A DNA stretch of 64,000 nucleotides from Bacillota bacterium (GCA_023419605.1 JAEZXR010000013.1:1-64000), one strand, 5' to 3'; positions 1-8,934 are shown, counted from the stretch's first letter. The notes: generated by a model from the letters alone, not told the origin. Numbers and translations are program-made.

Positions 1-307
1 TGATGAGGAACCCGACAGATCCCTCCGCTACATTGTTCCGGACGAGATTAAGAGAATGGGTAATCCTCTTGTGATCCACATACTCGGTACTCCACTTGTA
101 CTCTCCGAGAAACCTTGAGCCGCAGCTCCTGTCCCGGTTACAGGTATGCTTTGAATAGATTGTAGAAACATTCTTGCTTCCTTCGGTGGAAATAATGCCT
201 GAGACCATATGAACCATATGGCTTCGCAAAGCCTCAGAATAAGGTAAATCTAGCATATTTATATAATTGATTATCTCCTGGCTTTGTTCTATTATTATCT
301 CAGGCAT
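1..307 (-). CDS. Transposase, N-terminal part (runs off the left edge)
   Basis: Reading the minus strand from the ATG at 307 gives an open frame of 102 codons to the window edge, beginning MPEIIIEQSQEIINYINML and containing STIYSKHTCNRDRSCGSRFL. The composition and the short helical start followed by a Cys/Arg-rich stretch resemble the N-terminus of a DDE transposase of the IS4/IS701 type. This is a recollection of family style, not a firm match. The catalytic DDE core would lie outside the window. It points away from the secreted protein gene that follows, so it may mark one end of an insertion that disturbed that gene's 5' region. Confidence 0.55.
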   Translation of the reverse strand, partial: MPEIIIEQSQEIINYINMLDLPYSEALRSHMVHMVSGIISTEGSKNVSTIYSKHTCNRDRSCGSRFLGEYKWSTEYVDHKRITHSLNLVRNNVAEGSVGFLI

Positions 308-421
308 AAGATTGACCCCCGTGGATATGGTTTTGTTTCTTGACAATTCAAAACTACCACATTTGGTCTACTTATGCCTTTGTTTTACCAGCTTATTGGT
401 AATACAATTATTTACTTTTCA

Positions 422-1164
422 ATGCACAACACTAATTTAAAAGGTTAATTACTATTGGTATAGCATTATGCTTGACTATGACTACATGTATTCCTTCTTT
501 TGCTAGTACCTTAACGGTTACTGATGCTAAAAAGGAACTCAAACTAACTCGTAACACCGTTATTACACAAGAGAATTTTGACCAAGTTTTAATGAAGTAT
601 GGTATAGACCCTAGCAATGTTAAGCAAAAGGATAACTCTGCAGGTAATAATGCAACTATGACAGTAGGTGAGTTTGAAGACGCTCTCAATTATTTAAAAA
701 ACCAGCCTAAAAAAATATCAATGGATAATGTCGAAAGTGTTGAAAATAAACTTATAGCACCTCAAGGCATGGTTAGCCCAGCAGATACCATTTATGTAAT
801 TCATGGTAACGCATATCTTAGTTCTACAACTATGATGTCTTCGACTTGGGGTATGACACGAGGTTGTACAGCAGAATGGATTTGTTATTCAGATACTGGT
901 GTTAGAGAATATGTACAGGCAAATAGCCCGTATGCAAGCATATATACCGTCAATCCTGGTCTTCCATTAACTAAATATCAAATAGATCGTGTAAACTCTA
1001 TATCTGCTTCGTGTACTCCAGATTTAGTAACTGTATACTCTGATGTTGAGGTAGGCATGTATATGACTATAGGAATTGACCCACTTGAATATGAGATTTT
1101 AGTTACTACGAGTCAGGTAACCGGGTATTCCACTTTTAACACATCTCATATTAAAATTTCTTAA
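422..1164 (+). pseudogene. Secreted protein of unknown function with a frame-shifted signal peptide
   Basis: The main frame (from about 442, or from a TTG at 472) encodes about 230 residues. Its first residues, RLITIGIALCLTMTTCIPSFA, trimmed here to the core LITIGIALCLTMTTCIPSFA, look like the hydrophobic core and cleavage site of a signal peptide, but no good start codon exists in that frame because a TAA lies at 433-435. An ATG at 422 begins MHNTNLK in another frame. A -1 shift at T TTA AAA (436-442) would join MHNTNLK to the hydrophobic core. The mature part has a helical region (about residues 15-80) and a Cys-containing C-terminal half. I do not recognise the family. No convincing ribosome binding site precedes 422. 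Either a decayed gene or a frameshifted one; decay is more likely next to two insertion sequences. Confidence 0.5.
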
Positions 1165-1295
1165 GAATTGATACTGTGAAATAGAATAAAAAATCTCCTC
1201 CTTGGATTGTAATGAACCGCTCCCTGTCAAGTAGACAGGTAAAAAAATAAAAGTTTTTGTATCTCGAACCATGTTGCTGTGGTTCGAGATATTTT

Positions 1296-2222
1296 TTATG
1301 CCGCTTTATTCTTTAAATATGCTCTATACTCTAGTGGTGTCATACAGTTCAAACGTTTTTGGTAACGACCACCATTGTAATAATCTATGTAATCGATGAG
1401 TGCTTGTTCCAGCTCATCGTATGAATTAAAACTTTTAAGATAATACATTTCAGATTTCAGCATTCCCCAGAAAGCTTCCATTGGACCATTATCAATACAA
1501 CGTGATACTCTTGACATGCTTTGTGTCATACCTGCTTCATCTAACTTTTTCCTGAAGGTTTTCGTGGTGTATTGAAAGCCTCTGTCGCTATGGAAGATTG
1601 GTTTTGCATCAGGGTATTGTTCATGTGCAAAATCGAAGGTCTTAAATGCTAAAGTATTATTGTTTGAGTTCCCAATCACGAATGAAACAATACTCTTATC
1701 GCACAAATCCAGTATTGCACATAAATAAGCCTTACTACTGATACCATATTTCATTTCCGTTACATCTGTAAGCCATTTTTCTCCAAAACTATCTGCTGTA
1801 AATTTCCGATTTAATACATTCTCTGCTGTGACTTGTGGTGTTGACTTGATATAATTCTTTTTCTTTTTACGACATAAAGATTTTAAATTTAAGATACCCA
1901 TAAGCCTGTAAATACGTTTTTCATTGATATGAAAATCATTTTCCCTATTCAACTTAATGGTCATCTGACGATAACCTAGAATTCCACCTTTTTCTTCATA
2001 AGCATCTTTGATAAGTGGTAATAGTGATTGATTAAACTGTTCATTTTTACTTTCTTTACGATTCAGCCATTTATAATAAGATGAGCGTGGAATTCCAGCA
2101 AATTTACATAATTCTGCGATAGAACATCCTTTTTCATCATGCGTTTCCTGAATAGCAAAATATATCGTCTCATTCTGAACCTGGCTTAGAACCGCCTCCT
2201 TTCTATCTCGTCGAGTTTTTTT
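1296..2222 (-). CDS. IS3-family transposase OrfB (DDE integrase core), made by -1 frameshift
   Basis: This frame carries the catalytic retroviral-integrase-like core: WLTDVTEMKY (first Asp), FHSDRGFQYT (second Asp) and a C-terminal DNGPMEAFWGMLKSEMYY segment (Glu), followed by the usual YIDYYNGGRYQKRL ending. An internal ATG at 1964 exists, but the conserved HTH_21-like N-terminal part (GCSIAELCKFAGIPRSSYYK) is encoded upstream in the same frame as far as about 2216. There it can be joined to OrfA by a -1 slip on A AAA AAA (minus strand, 2222-2216). This is the standard expression mode in IS3 elements. OrfB catalyses cut-and-paste/copy-out movement of the element. Confidence 0.85.
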   Translation of the reverse strand, partial: KKTRRDRKEAVLSQVQNETIYFAIQETHDEKGCSIAELCKFAGIPRSSYYKWLNRKESKNEQFNQSLLPLIKDAYEEKGGILGYRQMTIKLNRENDFHINEKRIYRLMGILNLKSLCRKKKKNYIKSTPQVTAENVLNRKFTADSFGEKWLTDVTEMKYGISSKAYLCAILDLCDKSIVSFVIGNSNNNTLAFKTFDFAHEQYPDAKPIFHSDRGFQYTTKTFRKKLDEAGMTQSMSRVSRCIDNGPMEAFWGMLKSEMYYLKSFNSYDELEQALIDYIDYYNGGRYQKRLNCMTPLEYRAYLKNKAA

Positions 2223-2884
2223 AAGAATGCCATCTCCATTTCCTGACGTTTGTTCTCTGCTTTTAAAAGTCTGTTTTCTGCACGCAGTTTTTCTAATTCA
2301 GTCATTTCAGATTCCGGCTTTGTTCGACCTCTCCGATCGATCAGAGCATCAACACCTTGGGATTCGTATTTCTTTACCCAAGTGTAAACCTGTTGATAAG
2401 ATACCTGATATTTTTCGGCTGTTTCTGCATAATTGTTTTCGTGTTCAATACAATATTGGATTATCTGAATACGTTCTTCATAAGTTGATTTTCGTCCTTT
2501 AGTCATGATAATAGTTCCTCCTGTTCCAGAAGTTTTTAATTGTTCATGACTATTATACTTCATAATCCATAGTTGTAGTTTTTGTTTTGAACGAATTCCA
2601 TACTTCAAACAGATATCATCTTGTGAGCCAAGACCTGCCAGATAATCTTTTACTGCACTTAACTTTAATTCAGTTGTGTATTTTTTATTTCGTGTCATAG
2701 TGAAGGCATCTGTACCCATACTTTTATAGTTTCTTACCCACTGCTGAAAAGATGCCAGACTTATTCCGAGTATGCTGGCAAGGTGAGTTTGGCTATCATC
2801 TCCATTTAAATATTTTTGTACTGCTGTTATCTTTTCATCTGGGCTTATTTTTCTCCAAGACATAAAATGCTCCCTTCTAAGCAA
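2186..2884 (-). CDS. IS3-family OrfA (double helix-turn-helix DNA-binding protein)
   Basis: A 232-residue protein with two HTH segments: one near residues 10-55 (SQTHLASILGISLASFQQWV) and one near 130-175 (NYAETAEKYQVSYQQVYTWV). A leucine-rich coiled coil follows (EKLRAENRLLKAENKRQEME), as in IS3 OrfA proteins that bind the terminal repeats and multimerise. An extra N-terminal HTH makes it longer than the usual OrfA of about 100-170 residues. The stop (2186-2188) lies just after the A7 slippery stretch (2222-2216) that lets ribosomes move into the OrfB frame. The start at 2884 is preceded by AGAAGGGAGC, a plausible ribosome binding site partly within the terminal repeat. Confidence 0.8.
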   Translation of the reverse strand: MLRREHFMSWRKISPDEKITAVQKYLNGDDSQTHLASILGISLASFQQWVRNYKSMGTDAFTMTRNKKYTTELKLSAVKDYLAGLGSQDDICLKYGIRSKQKLQLWIMKYNSHEQLKTSGTGGTIIMTKGRKSTYEERIQIIQYCIEHENNYAETAEKYQVSYQQVYTWVKKYESQGVDALIDRRGRTKPESEMTELEKLRAENRLLKAENKRQEMEMAFLKKLDEIERRRF

Positions 2885-3082
2885 ACAAGTTTTTATTATT
2901 TCACTTGTCTACCTAGAAGGGAGCATATCAATAAATCCTTTACCATAGCTCTTTTTTTTGTATAAGGGACATAAGGAAGCCCCTATCTGCAACATGCCTT
3001 GATAGGCCTGAACTAAACCTTCCGTTAAAATAACTATTGACAGCAGTAGGAGATGGAATTATAATATTCAAAGAAATGAAAT

Positions 3083-3100
3083 TGATAATCATTATCATTA
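3083..3100 (+). promoter_or_regulatory. Fur box upstream of siderophore importer
   Basis: The sequence TGATAATCATTATCATTA matches the GATAATNATTATC core of the classical Fur operator almost perfectly. It lies about 40 bp before the preferred start (3141) of the ABC ATPase gene. It predicts iron repression of the whole 3141-7043 operon. That it overlaps the region just before an alternative ATG at 3105 argues that translation starts at 3141 instead. Confidence 0.85.
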
Positions 3101-3140
3101 TTATATGAGTTTTCTAATTCGGGCAGAGGGAGGGGAAATT

Positions 3141-3986
3141 ATGGTTCGCCTATATACAAAGGACATAAACATCGGCTATGGTGAACATGTAGTTGTGAAA
3201 GATCTCAGTGTAGAGATTCCAAATAAAAAAATTACTACCATCATTGGTTCCAATGGTTGTGGAAAATCTACATTATTAAAAGCAATCACCCGTATTATTT
3301 CGCATCAATCCGGAGCAGTTATTTTAGATGGGAAAAATATTTCGGAAGAAAATACGAAAATGCTTGCTAAAAAAATGGCGATTCTTCCACAAACACCGGA
3401 AGTTGCAAGCGGGCTAACAGTGGGCGAACTGGTATCCTATGGCCGCTTTCCCTATCAAAAGGGCTTTGGGCGCTTAACAAAAAAAGATTATGAAGTCATT
3501 GACTGGGCGTTGGAAGTCACCGGGACAAAAGACTTTAAGTTCCGTACGGTAGATGCACTGTCAGGAGGTCAGCGTCAGCGCGTTTGGATTGCTATGGCCC
3601 TTGCACAGGAAACGGAGATTATTTTCCTTGACGAACCGACAACCTATCTGGATATGGCGCATCAACTGGAAGTTCTGGAGCTTTTGCAAAAGCTGAATGC
3701 AGAGCAGGGACGTACCATCGTTATGGTTCTTCATGATTTAAACCAGGCGGCTCGTTTTGCTGACTATATTATCGCTTTAAAAGACGGCGAAATAGTAAAA
3801 TGTGGGAACTGTGAAGAAGTGATCAATCATCACGTATTAAAAAAAGTGTTCCATATTGATGCTGAAATCGGACGAGACCCTCGAACAAATAAGCCAATTT
3901 GTATTACCTATAATCTATTAAAAGGAGAGTTGGAAAATGAAAAAGATATTAATTCACAGTCTGTTGGTATTTGCTCTAATTTTTAG
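3141..3986 (+). CDS. Iron-siderophore ABC transporter ATP-binding protein (FecE/FhuC family)
   Basis: A 281-residue cytoplasmic ATPase powering uptake of ferric siderophore. Walker A is GSNGCGKST (about residues 36-44), the signature is LSGGQRQRVWIAMA, Walker B is IIFLDEPT, and the H-loop lies in VLHDLNQAARFAD. This is the typical FecE/FhuC arrangement. The ATG at 3141 is preceded by GGGAGGGGAAATT, a better ribosome binding site than that of the ATG at 3105. The 3' end overlaps the binding-protein gene by 50 nt, so the C-terminal tail (about 15-20 residues) is unusual and the two genes are probably translationally coupled. A Fur box upstream implies iron control. Substrate identity cannot be read from the sequence. 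Confidence 0.9.
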   Translation: MVRLYTKDINIGYGEHVVVKDLSVEIPNKKITTIIGSNGCGKSTLLKAITRIISHQSGAVILDGKNISEENTKMLAKKMAILPQTPEVASGLTVGELVSYGRFPYQKGFGRLTKKDYEVIDWALEVTGTKDFKFRTVDALSGGQRQRVWIAMALAQETEIIFLDEPTTYLDMAHQLEVLELLQKLNAEQGRTIVMVLHDLNQAARFADYIIALKDGEIVKCGNCEEVINHHVLKKVFHIDAEIGRDPRTNKPICITYNLLKGELENEKDINSQSVGICSNF

Positions 3987-4860
3987 CGGTTGCAGCAGTA
4001 AACCGGCGGGAAAAGAGAGCAGTCCAGACAAAAACGAGAGCAAATCAGCGACGATTACATATCAATCCGAAAACGGATCCGTCGAAGTTCCTTCCAATCC
4101 GCAAAAAGTTGTTGTGCTTTCTTCCTTTGCAGGTAATGTTATGTCTTTGGGTGTAAATCTTGTCGGTGTGGATTCCTGGTCTAAAATGAATCCTCGTTTT
4201 GACGACAAATTAAAGAATGTTGAAGCAGTAACGGATGAAAGCCTGGAAAAAATTATTGAACTGGAGCCGGATTTAATCATTGGCTTATCAACCATTAAGA
4301 ACGTTGATAAGTTAAGTAAAATTGCTCCTACTGTAACCTATACGTACGGTAAAGCGGATTATTTAACCCAGCACCTGGAAATTGGCAAACTTCTAAATAA
4401 AGAAAAAGAAGCACAAGCATGGATTGATGATTTCAAAAAACGCGCACAAAAGGCCGGAGAAGAAATTAAAGCAAAAATAGGTGCAAACGCAACGGTTTCC
4501 GTCATTGAAAACTTTGACAAACAGCTGTATGTGTTCGGCAATAACTGGGGTCGCGGAACGGAAATTCTTTATCAGGAAATGAAATTGAATATGCCTCAAA
4601 AAGTTAAGGATATGGCTTTGGCACCAGGCTACTATGCGCTGTCTTTGGAAGTTCTTCCGGATTTTGCCGGGGATTATGTGATCTTCAGCAAAAACAAGGA
4701 CACCGATAATTCCTTCCAGGAAACGGATACCTATAAAAACATCCCGGCAGTGAAAAATAATCACTTATATGAAGCAAATGCGAAAGAGTTTTACTTTAAT
4801 GATCCGGTAACGTTGGATTTCCAGCTGGACTTCTTTATAAAAAGCTTTTTAGGCAAATAA
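3937..4860 (+). CDS. Siderophore-binding lipoprotein of ABC transporter
   Basis: A 307-residue extracellular lipoprotein that captures ferric siderophore and delivers it to the two permeases. The signal peptide ends in the lipobox LIFSGC, with the lipidated Cys at residue 19, followed by a Ser/Lys/Glu-rich linker. The body has the hallmarks of the class III binding proteins (FhuD/FecB/BtuF type): VVVLSSFAGNVMSLGVNLVG, ELEPDLIIG and a conserved Glu pair region. AAAAGGAGAGTTGGAA before the ATG is a good ribosome binding site, inside the end of the ATPase gene. Fur-regulated with its neighbours by position. Confidence 0.9.
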   Translation: MKKILIHSLLVFALIFSGCSSKPAGKESSPDKNESKSATITYQSENGSVEVPSNPQKVVVLSSFAGNVMSLGVNLVGVDSWSKMNPRFDDKLKNVEAVTDESLEKIIELEPDLIIGLSTIKNVDKLSKIAPTVTYTYGKADYLTQHLEIGKLLNKEKEAQAWIDDFKKRAQKAGEEIKAKIGANATVSVIENFDKQLYVFGNNWGRGTEILYQEMKLNMPQKVKDMALAPGYYALSLEVLPDFAGDYVIFSKNKDTDNSFQETDTYKNIPAVKNNHLYEANAKEFYFNDPVTLDFQLDFFIKSFLGK

Positions 4861-4895
4861 TTCATAGGGAATACGACCGGTAACTGCTGGTTTGG

Positions 4896-4932
4896 GAATC
4901 ATGCGGCCAGGAATTCCGGAGCTGCATGATTC
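4896..4932 (+). promoter_or_regulatory. Intercistronic stem-loop between binding protein and permeases
   Basis: GAATCATGC (4896-4904) and GCATGATTC (4924-4932) form a perfect 9-bp stem. A second GGAATTCCTG / CAGGAGTTTCC pair lies around 4972-4998. There is no long T-run, so a processing or stabilising hairpin that raises binding-protein output relative to the permeases is more likely than a full terminator. Confidence 0.5.
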
Positions 4933-5028
4933 TTAAATCAGCGAAATCCCATCGTAAATTATATAGAAGGGGAATTCCTGTGGCAGGAGTTTCCTCTTCC
5001 TTTATCTTATAAAAAAGAGGAAAGACCG

Positions 5029-6039
5029 ATGATAAAACAAAATCAAAATTTCACTCCATTTGCTTATAAGCTTTTTATAGCAATACTTGTGTTTATTGGC
5101 GTGTTTTTTGCTGCAATGGTACTTGGGGCGGCAGATATCAGTATCAAGGATGTATGGCTGGCCCTTACTTCCAAGGCTACGGGTGATAAAATTTCCATCA
5201 TTCGTGAAATTCGCCTGCCGCGCGAATTTGCAGCGATTTTTGTTGGGGCGGCGCTGGCAGTTTCCGGTGCAGCCATGCAGGGAATGACGCGGAATCCACT
5301 GGCGGATCCCGGCCTCCTTGGACTAACTTCCGGTGCAAATGCGGCACTGGCGTTTACAATTGCATTTATCCCTTCAACCAATTACTTTGGTATTATGATT
5401 GCCTGCTTTGTTGGAGCGGCCATCGGTGCTATTCTGGTTTTGGGTATTGGAGCAGCCAAAAAAGGCGGATTTTCTTCCTTTCGGATTGTGTTGGCCGGTG
5501 CTGCTGTTTCTGCATTCCTAACGGCTGTTGCAGAAGGCATAGGCATATATTTTAAAATTTCAAAAGATGTATCCATGTGGACGGCAGGAGGAATGATCGG
5601 AACTTCCTGGGGGCAACTTAAAGTCATAATTCCGTTTATTACGGTGGGCGTACTTGTTTCCCTTTTCCTTTCAAGACAGCTTACCATTCTTAGCTTAAAT
5701 GAGGAAGTTGCCGTTGGATTAGGTCAAAGGACAACGCAAATAAAAATAATTCTTTTTATCGTCATAATCCTGCTGGCAGGCGCTTCTGTGGCACTCGCCG
5801 GAAATATGGTATTTATAGGCTTAATGGTTCCCCATGTGGTTCGCGCAATTGTTGGAGCGGATTACCGCTTTATTATAGCAATGTCCATCATTTTTGGAGC
5901 AGCGTTTATGCTTTTGGCTGATACCCTTGGCCGTACCATCAATGCTCCTTATGAAACACCTGTGGCTGCCATTGTTGCGATGATGGGGTTACCCTTCTTC
6001 CTGTTCATCGTGCGTAAAGGGGGGAAGGCATTCTCGTGA
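5029..6039 (+). CDS. Iron-siderophore ABC permease (FecCD family), first subunit
   Basis: A 336-residue integral membrane protein, nearly all hydrophobic, with about nine or ten membrane spans and the FecCD landmarks: IREIRLPREFAAIFVGAALA, GMTRNPLADPGLLGLTSGA, GNMVFIGLMVPHVVRA (coupling-helix region) and LADTLGRT near the C-terminus. It pairs with the next gene product to form the channel. The start ATG has GAGGAAAGACCG upstream. The stop overlaps the next gene's GTG start (GTGA, 6036-6039), so the two permeases are translationally coupled. Confidence 0.9.
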   Translation: MIKQNQNFTPFAYKLFIAILVFIGVFFAAMVLGAADISIKDVWLALTSKATGDKISIIREIRLPREFAAIFVGAALAVSGAAMQGMTRNPLADPGLLGLTSGANAALAFTIAFIPSTNYFGIMIACFVGAAIGAILVLGIGAAKKGGFSSFRIVLAGAAVSAFLTAVAEGIGIYFKISKDVSMWTAGGMIGTSWGQLKVIIPFITVGVLVSLFLSRQLTILSLNEEVAVGLGQRTTQIKIILFIVIILLAGASVALAGNMVFIGLMVPHVVRAIVGADYRFIIAMSIIFGAAFMLLADTLGRTINAPYETPVAAIVAMMGLPFFLFIVRKGGKAFS

Positions 6040-7043
6040 TTCAACCAAAGTTAATAAAAAAGCAGCGGCTGCTTATCTGCGCTTCACTGGCGCTTATCGT
6101 TATAACGGCTGTTATCGGCATGGGAATCGGGTATGCCTCCTTATCCTTTGATCGGCTTATTCCGACCCTTCTTGGCCGGGGTACCTTTAAAGAGGAGTTT
6201 ATTTTATTCTCCGTTCGCTTACCACGAATTATTATAACACTGCTGGCGGGGATGGCACTGTCGTTATCCGGTGCTATTTTACAGGGGATAACCAGAAATG
6301 ATTTAGCGGATCCGGGAGTAATAGGCATTAACTCCGGAGCCGGTGTTGCAATTGCTGCATTCTTTTTGTTCTTCCCCATTAAAGCAGGCTCCTTTGTTTA
6401 TTTGCTTCCGCTGGTTGCTTTTGTGGGGGCTTCCATAACTGCATGCCTGGTCTATGCTTTTTCCTATAACAGAAATGCGGGACTTCAGCCGACGAGGTTA
6501 GTGCTGATTGGAGTAGGCTTTTCAATGGCTCTTTCCGGAGTAATGATTGTACTCATTTCTTCCGCCGAACGTGCAAAAGTAGATTTTATCGCAAAATGGT
6601 TGGCCGGCAATATCTGGGGTACCGATTGGCCTTTTATTTACACACTGCTTCCATGGCTGGTCATACTCATACCCTTTACCTTGTACAAGGCAAACCGGTT
6701 AAATCTTCTTGCATTAAGCGAGCCTGTGGCCATTGGCGTTGGCGTATCCATTGAAAAGGAACGAATCATATTACTGCTGACAGCGATTGCACTGGCATCT
6801 TCTGCGGTTTCCGTCACAGGAGGGATTGCATTCGTCGGACTTATGGCTCCCCATATTGCGAAAGCACTGGTAGGACCCAGAAATCAATTGTTTATCCCGG
6901 TCGCGATTCTTATTGGCGGATGGCTGCTGCTTTTTGCAGACACCATCGGACGTAATGTAGTTAACCCGGACGGTATCCCGGCGGGTATTATGGTTGCTTT
7001 AATCGGTGCGCCCTATTTTGTGTATTTATTATTGAAAAAATAG
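6036..7043 (+). CDS. Iron-siderophore ABC permease (FecCD family), second subunit
   Basis: A 335-residue paralogue of the preceding permease. It has the same landmarks: FSVRLPRIIITLLAGMALS, GITRNDLADPGVIGINSGA, GGIAFVGLMAPHIAKAL and LFADTIGRNV. GTG start with AAAGGGGGGAAGG upstream. Together with the previous gene it should form the heterodimeric transmembrane channel of the importer. It is the last gene of the operon, followed within 100 bp by a strong terminator. Confidence 0.9.
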   Translation: MIQPKLIKKQRLLICASLALIVITAVIGMGIGYASLSFDRLIPTLLGRGTFKEEFILFSVRLPRIIITLLAGMALSLSGAILQGITRNDLADPGVIGINSGAGVAIAAFFLFFPIKAGSFVYLLPLVAFVGASITACLVYAFSYNRNAGLQPTRLVLIGVGFSMALSGVMIVLISSAERAKVDFIAKWLAGNIWGTDWPFIYTLLPWLVILIPFTLYKANRLNLLALSEPVAIGVGVSIEKERIILLLTAIALASSAVSVTGGIAFVGLMAPHIAKALVGPRNQLFIPVAILIGGWLLLFADTIGRNVVNPDGIPAGIMVALIGAPYFVYLLLKK

Positions 7044-7135
7044 GCGTAAAAGATTCTGGAAGAATACTCCTGAGCCGGAGTTGAAGTGGAACCTACGGAT
7101 ATATAGAGAAAAGACCTTGAGGAAATTAAATAAAT

Positions 7136-7180
7136 AACCGCCCAGCCGAAAAGGACAATCGGTTGGGCGGTTTGTTTTTT
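7136..7180 (+). terminator. Rho-independent terminator of the siderophore operon
   Basis: AACCGCCCAGCCGA pairs with TCGGTTGGGCGGTT around a short A-rich loop and is followed by TTTGTTTTTT. It ends the importer operon. On the minus strand the stem is preceded rather than followed by T's, so it is mainly unidirectional, although it also lies just downstream of the convergent oleate hydratase gene. Confidence 0.9.
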
Positions 7181-7215
7181 CAGGATACTTGCTTTAATAC
7201 ATTCAACTCGCCTTA

Positions 7216-8808
7216 TTACCTAAAGCTGGTGTTCAGTGCCCTGAGCAAGGTGCGAATGTCATATTGGTGTGGGGTAACAGGGCAAATCTTTTTATTTACA
7301 CCCATCAGCGTATAAACGGCAATCCTTGCGGCACGCACCGAGTACTCCTCTGTGAATACCATGTCTTCAGGAATTTCCACAAATTGGCTTATCATGGCAA
7401 AGTTTGTTGAGCCCTCCGGAACAACATAAGGACGATCCTTCATAGCACGAGGCTGAAACATTGAAACGATATAGGGCATCATGCAGGGAATTACATTCAC
7501 GATGCTGCCCATGATTTCATCATAGTGTTCCTCAAAATGCAGCTGATGAATGAGTTCTGTGAGAATCTCTTCTCCCGTACATTCGCGCATGGGCTTCTTC
7601 ACATAATCGCCAACCTTGTCGGTGTAGAGACCGTAGCCCCAGAAAATTGTGGTATCCTCCGGCTGATTCTTGAAGTGGGGTTGTGCAGCAACAACAATGG
7701 ACATGAGCCAGCTGGAATCCTTGAAGGTCATCAATGCGCCGCTTCCCGGTACATTACGGGAGAATTTTTCAATTAATTTGAGGAATTTGTTGCCCTTGCA
7801 GGTAACGGTAAAGGATTCCCAATTGGATTCTTCCGGCTTGCTGAAGAAAGGCTTTGGATTGCCAAGACCCTCTTTCTTCGCAGCAATTTTAGCCCAAAGC
7901 TCACCTGACATGGGTTTCTCCGCTACAAAAGGAGCCGGTTTTTTGAAGGAACCAAGCCTTGCATTATCTGTCATACAGCCATTGGAAATAATGCAGAGGT
8001 CACCTTCATGAAGCTGTATGATTCCAGTACCCTTTTCATCTTCGTAATGAATCGCTGTAACGGTGATATCGCTGCTCTCTTCAAAATCAAGATCAGTAAC
8101 CTTGTATTTAAGGCTGAAATCAACCCCGAAGCTGTCGAGGTAAGCCTTTAATGGCAGGATAATGGAATCGTACTGGTTATAAGGTGTTCTTGTGACACCC
8201 TCCAGGGTTTGGATACGGGAGAACTCAAAAATCATACGCTGCATATACCGTTTGAATTCGAATAAGCTTGACCATTTCTGGAAAGCAAAGGTGGTCTGCC
8301 ACATATACCAAAAGTTGGTTTCAAAGAAATGGGGTGTTGCAGCAAACCAGTCGGAAATCTTCAGGTTATCAAGCTTCTCCTCCGGTGTGATCATCAATTT
8401 GGCGAGTGCCATACGATCTGCATTATTAAAACCCATTGACATTACATCCAAAACTTCACCGTCTTTATTAATCAGACGGGCATTTGCATGTGTTGGGTGT
8501 GCACGGTCAAAGGCGAAAATTTCTTCGCATACAGACATGCCTTCATGCTCAAGGGAGGGGATGGAGCTAAGCAATTCCCATGTATTTTCATAGGTCTCTT
8601 CATTCAGCATTCTACCGCCGCGGCAAACAAAACCGTCTGTGGCGTTACCTGCTCCGTCATTGCTGCCACCGAGGATATTCATTCCTTCTAAAATATGAAT
8701 GTTCTTACCTGGAAAATCACAGTCCCTTACCAGATAAGCTGCGCCTGCTAAAGAGGCAAGGCCGCCGCCTACAAAATAAACCTGTTTGTTTTCATACTCT
8801 TTTCTCAT
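7216..8808 (-). CDS. ohyA: Oleate hydratase (myosin-cross-reactive antigen family)
   Basis: A 530-residue FAD-dependent enzyme that adds water to the cis-9 double bond of oleate and similar unsaturated fatty acids to give 10-hydroxy acids, a detoxification step in many Gram-positives. The FAD-binding motif YFVGGGLASLAGAAYL is at residues about 11-26. The family-typical RGGRMLNEETYENTWELLSS, NFWYMWQTTFAFQKWSS and PCMMPYIVSMFQPRA segments are all present and the length is normal. No signal peptide; expected at the inner face of the membrane. GGAGG precedes the ATG. It lies downstream of a TetR-type gene on the same strand, with a terminator and a palindromic operator between them, which points to regulation by that repressor. 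Confidence 0.92.
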   Translation of the reverse strand: MRKEYENKQVYFVGGGLASLAGAAYLVRDCDFPGKNIHILEGMNILGGSNDGAGNATDGFVCRGGRMLNEETYENTWELLSSIPSLEHEGMSVCEEIFAFDRAHPTHANARLINKDGEVLDVMSMGFNNADRMALAKLMITPEEKLDNLKISDWFAATPHFFETNFWYMWQTTFAFQKWSSLFEFKRYMQRMIFEFSRIQTLEGVTRTPYNQYDSIILPLKAYLDSFGVDFSLKYKVTDLDFEESSDITVTAIHYEDEKGTGIIQLHEGDLCIISNGCMTDNARLGSFKKPAPFVAEKPMSGELWAKIAAKKEGLGNPKPFFSKPEESNWESFTVTCKGNKFLKLIEKFSRNVPGSGALMTFKDSSWLMSIVVAAQPHFKNQPEDTTIFWGYGLYTDKVGDYVKKPMRECTGEEILTELIHQLHFEEHYDEIMGSIVNVIPCMMPYIVSMFQPRAMKDRPYVVPEGSTNFAMISQFVEIPEDMVFTEEYSVRAARIAVYTLMGVNKKICPVTPHQYDIRTLLRALNTSFR

Positions 8809-8820
8809 GATTATGACCTC

Positions 8821-8860
8821 CGTATATTGATTTTGTTCTTACCTGTGATATCAATATACG
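8821..8860 (-). promoter_or_regulatory. Inverted repeat in the oleate hydratase leader
   Basis: CGTATATTGA (8821-8830) and TCAATATACG (8851-8860) are a perfect 10-bp inverted repeat placed immediately upstream of the ohyA ribosome binding site. It could be a second operator half-site pair or an mRNA leader hairpin next to the GGAGG. Confidence 0.45.
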
Positions 8861-8898
8861 CTTTGTAAAAGCTGTTTACCATAGACACAAATCGCGCA

Positions 8899-8917
8899 GT
8901 GTATAAAATTTATACAC
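8899..8917 (-). promoter_or_regulatory. Palindromic operator, candidate TetR-family binding site
   Basis: GTGTATAAAATTTATACAC is a perfect palindrome around a single central base, between the TetR-type gene and ohyA. Its size (19 bp) is typical of TetR-family operators, and its position about 90 bp before the ohyA start fits a promoter-overlapping site. Confidence 0.6.
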
Positions 8918-8934
8918 ATGGCTGACAATGTCTA

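Larger units (their letters stand above)
1214..2929 (-). mobile_element. IS3-family insertion sequence (IS150-like group)
   Basis: The element is bounded by imperfect terminal inverted repeats: the left end reads GAACCGCTCCCTGTCAAGTA and the right end, on the minus strand, reads GATATGCTCCCTTCTAGGTA. Both continue with GACA(A/G)GT and an A-rich stretch with AATAAAA. With these ends there is a possible 3-bp target duplication AAT (1211-1213 and 2930-2932), although the exact ends could be a base or so further out. It holds two overlapping reading frames, orfA and orfB, read right to left, as expected for IS3 elements. It looks intact. Confidence 0.85.
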
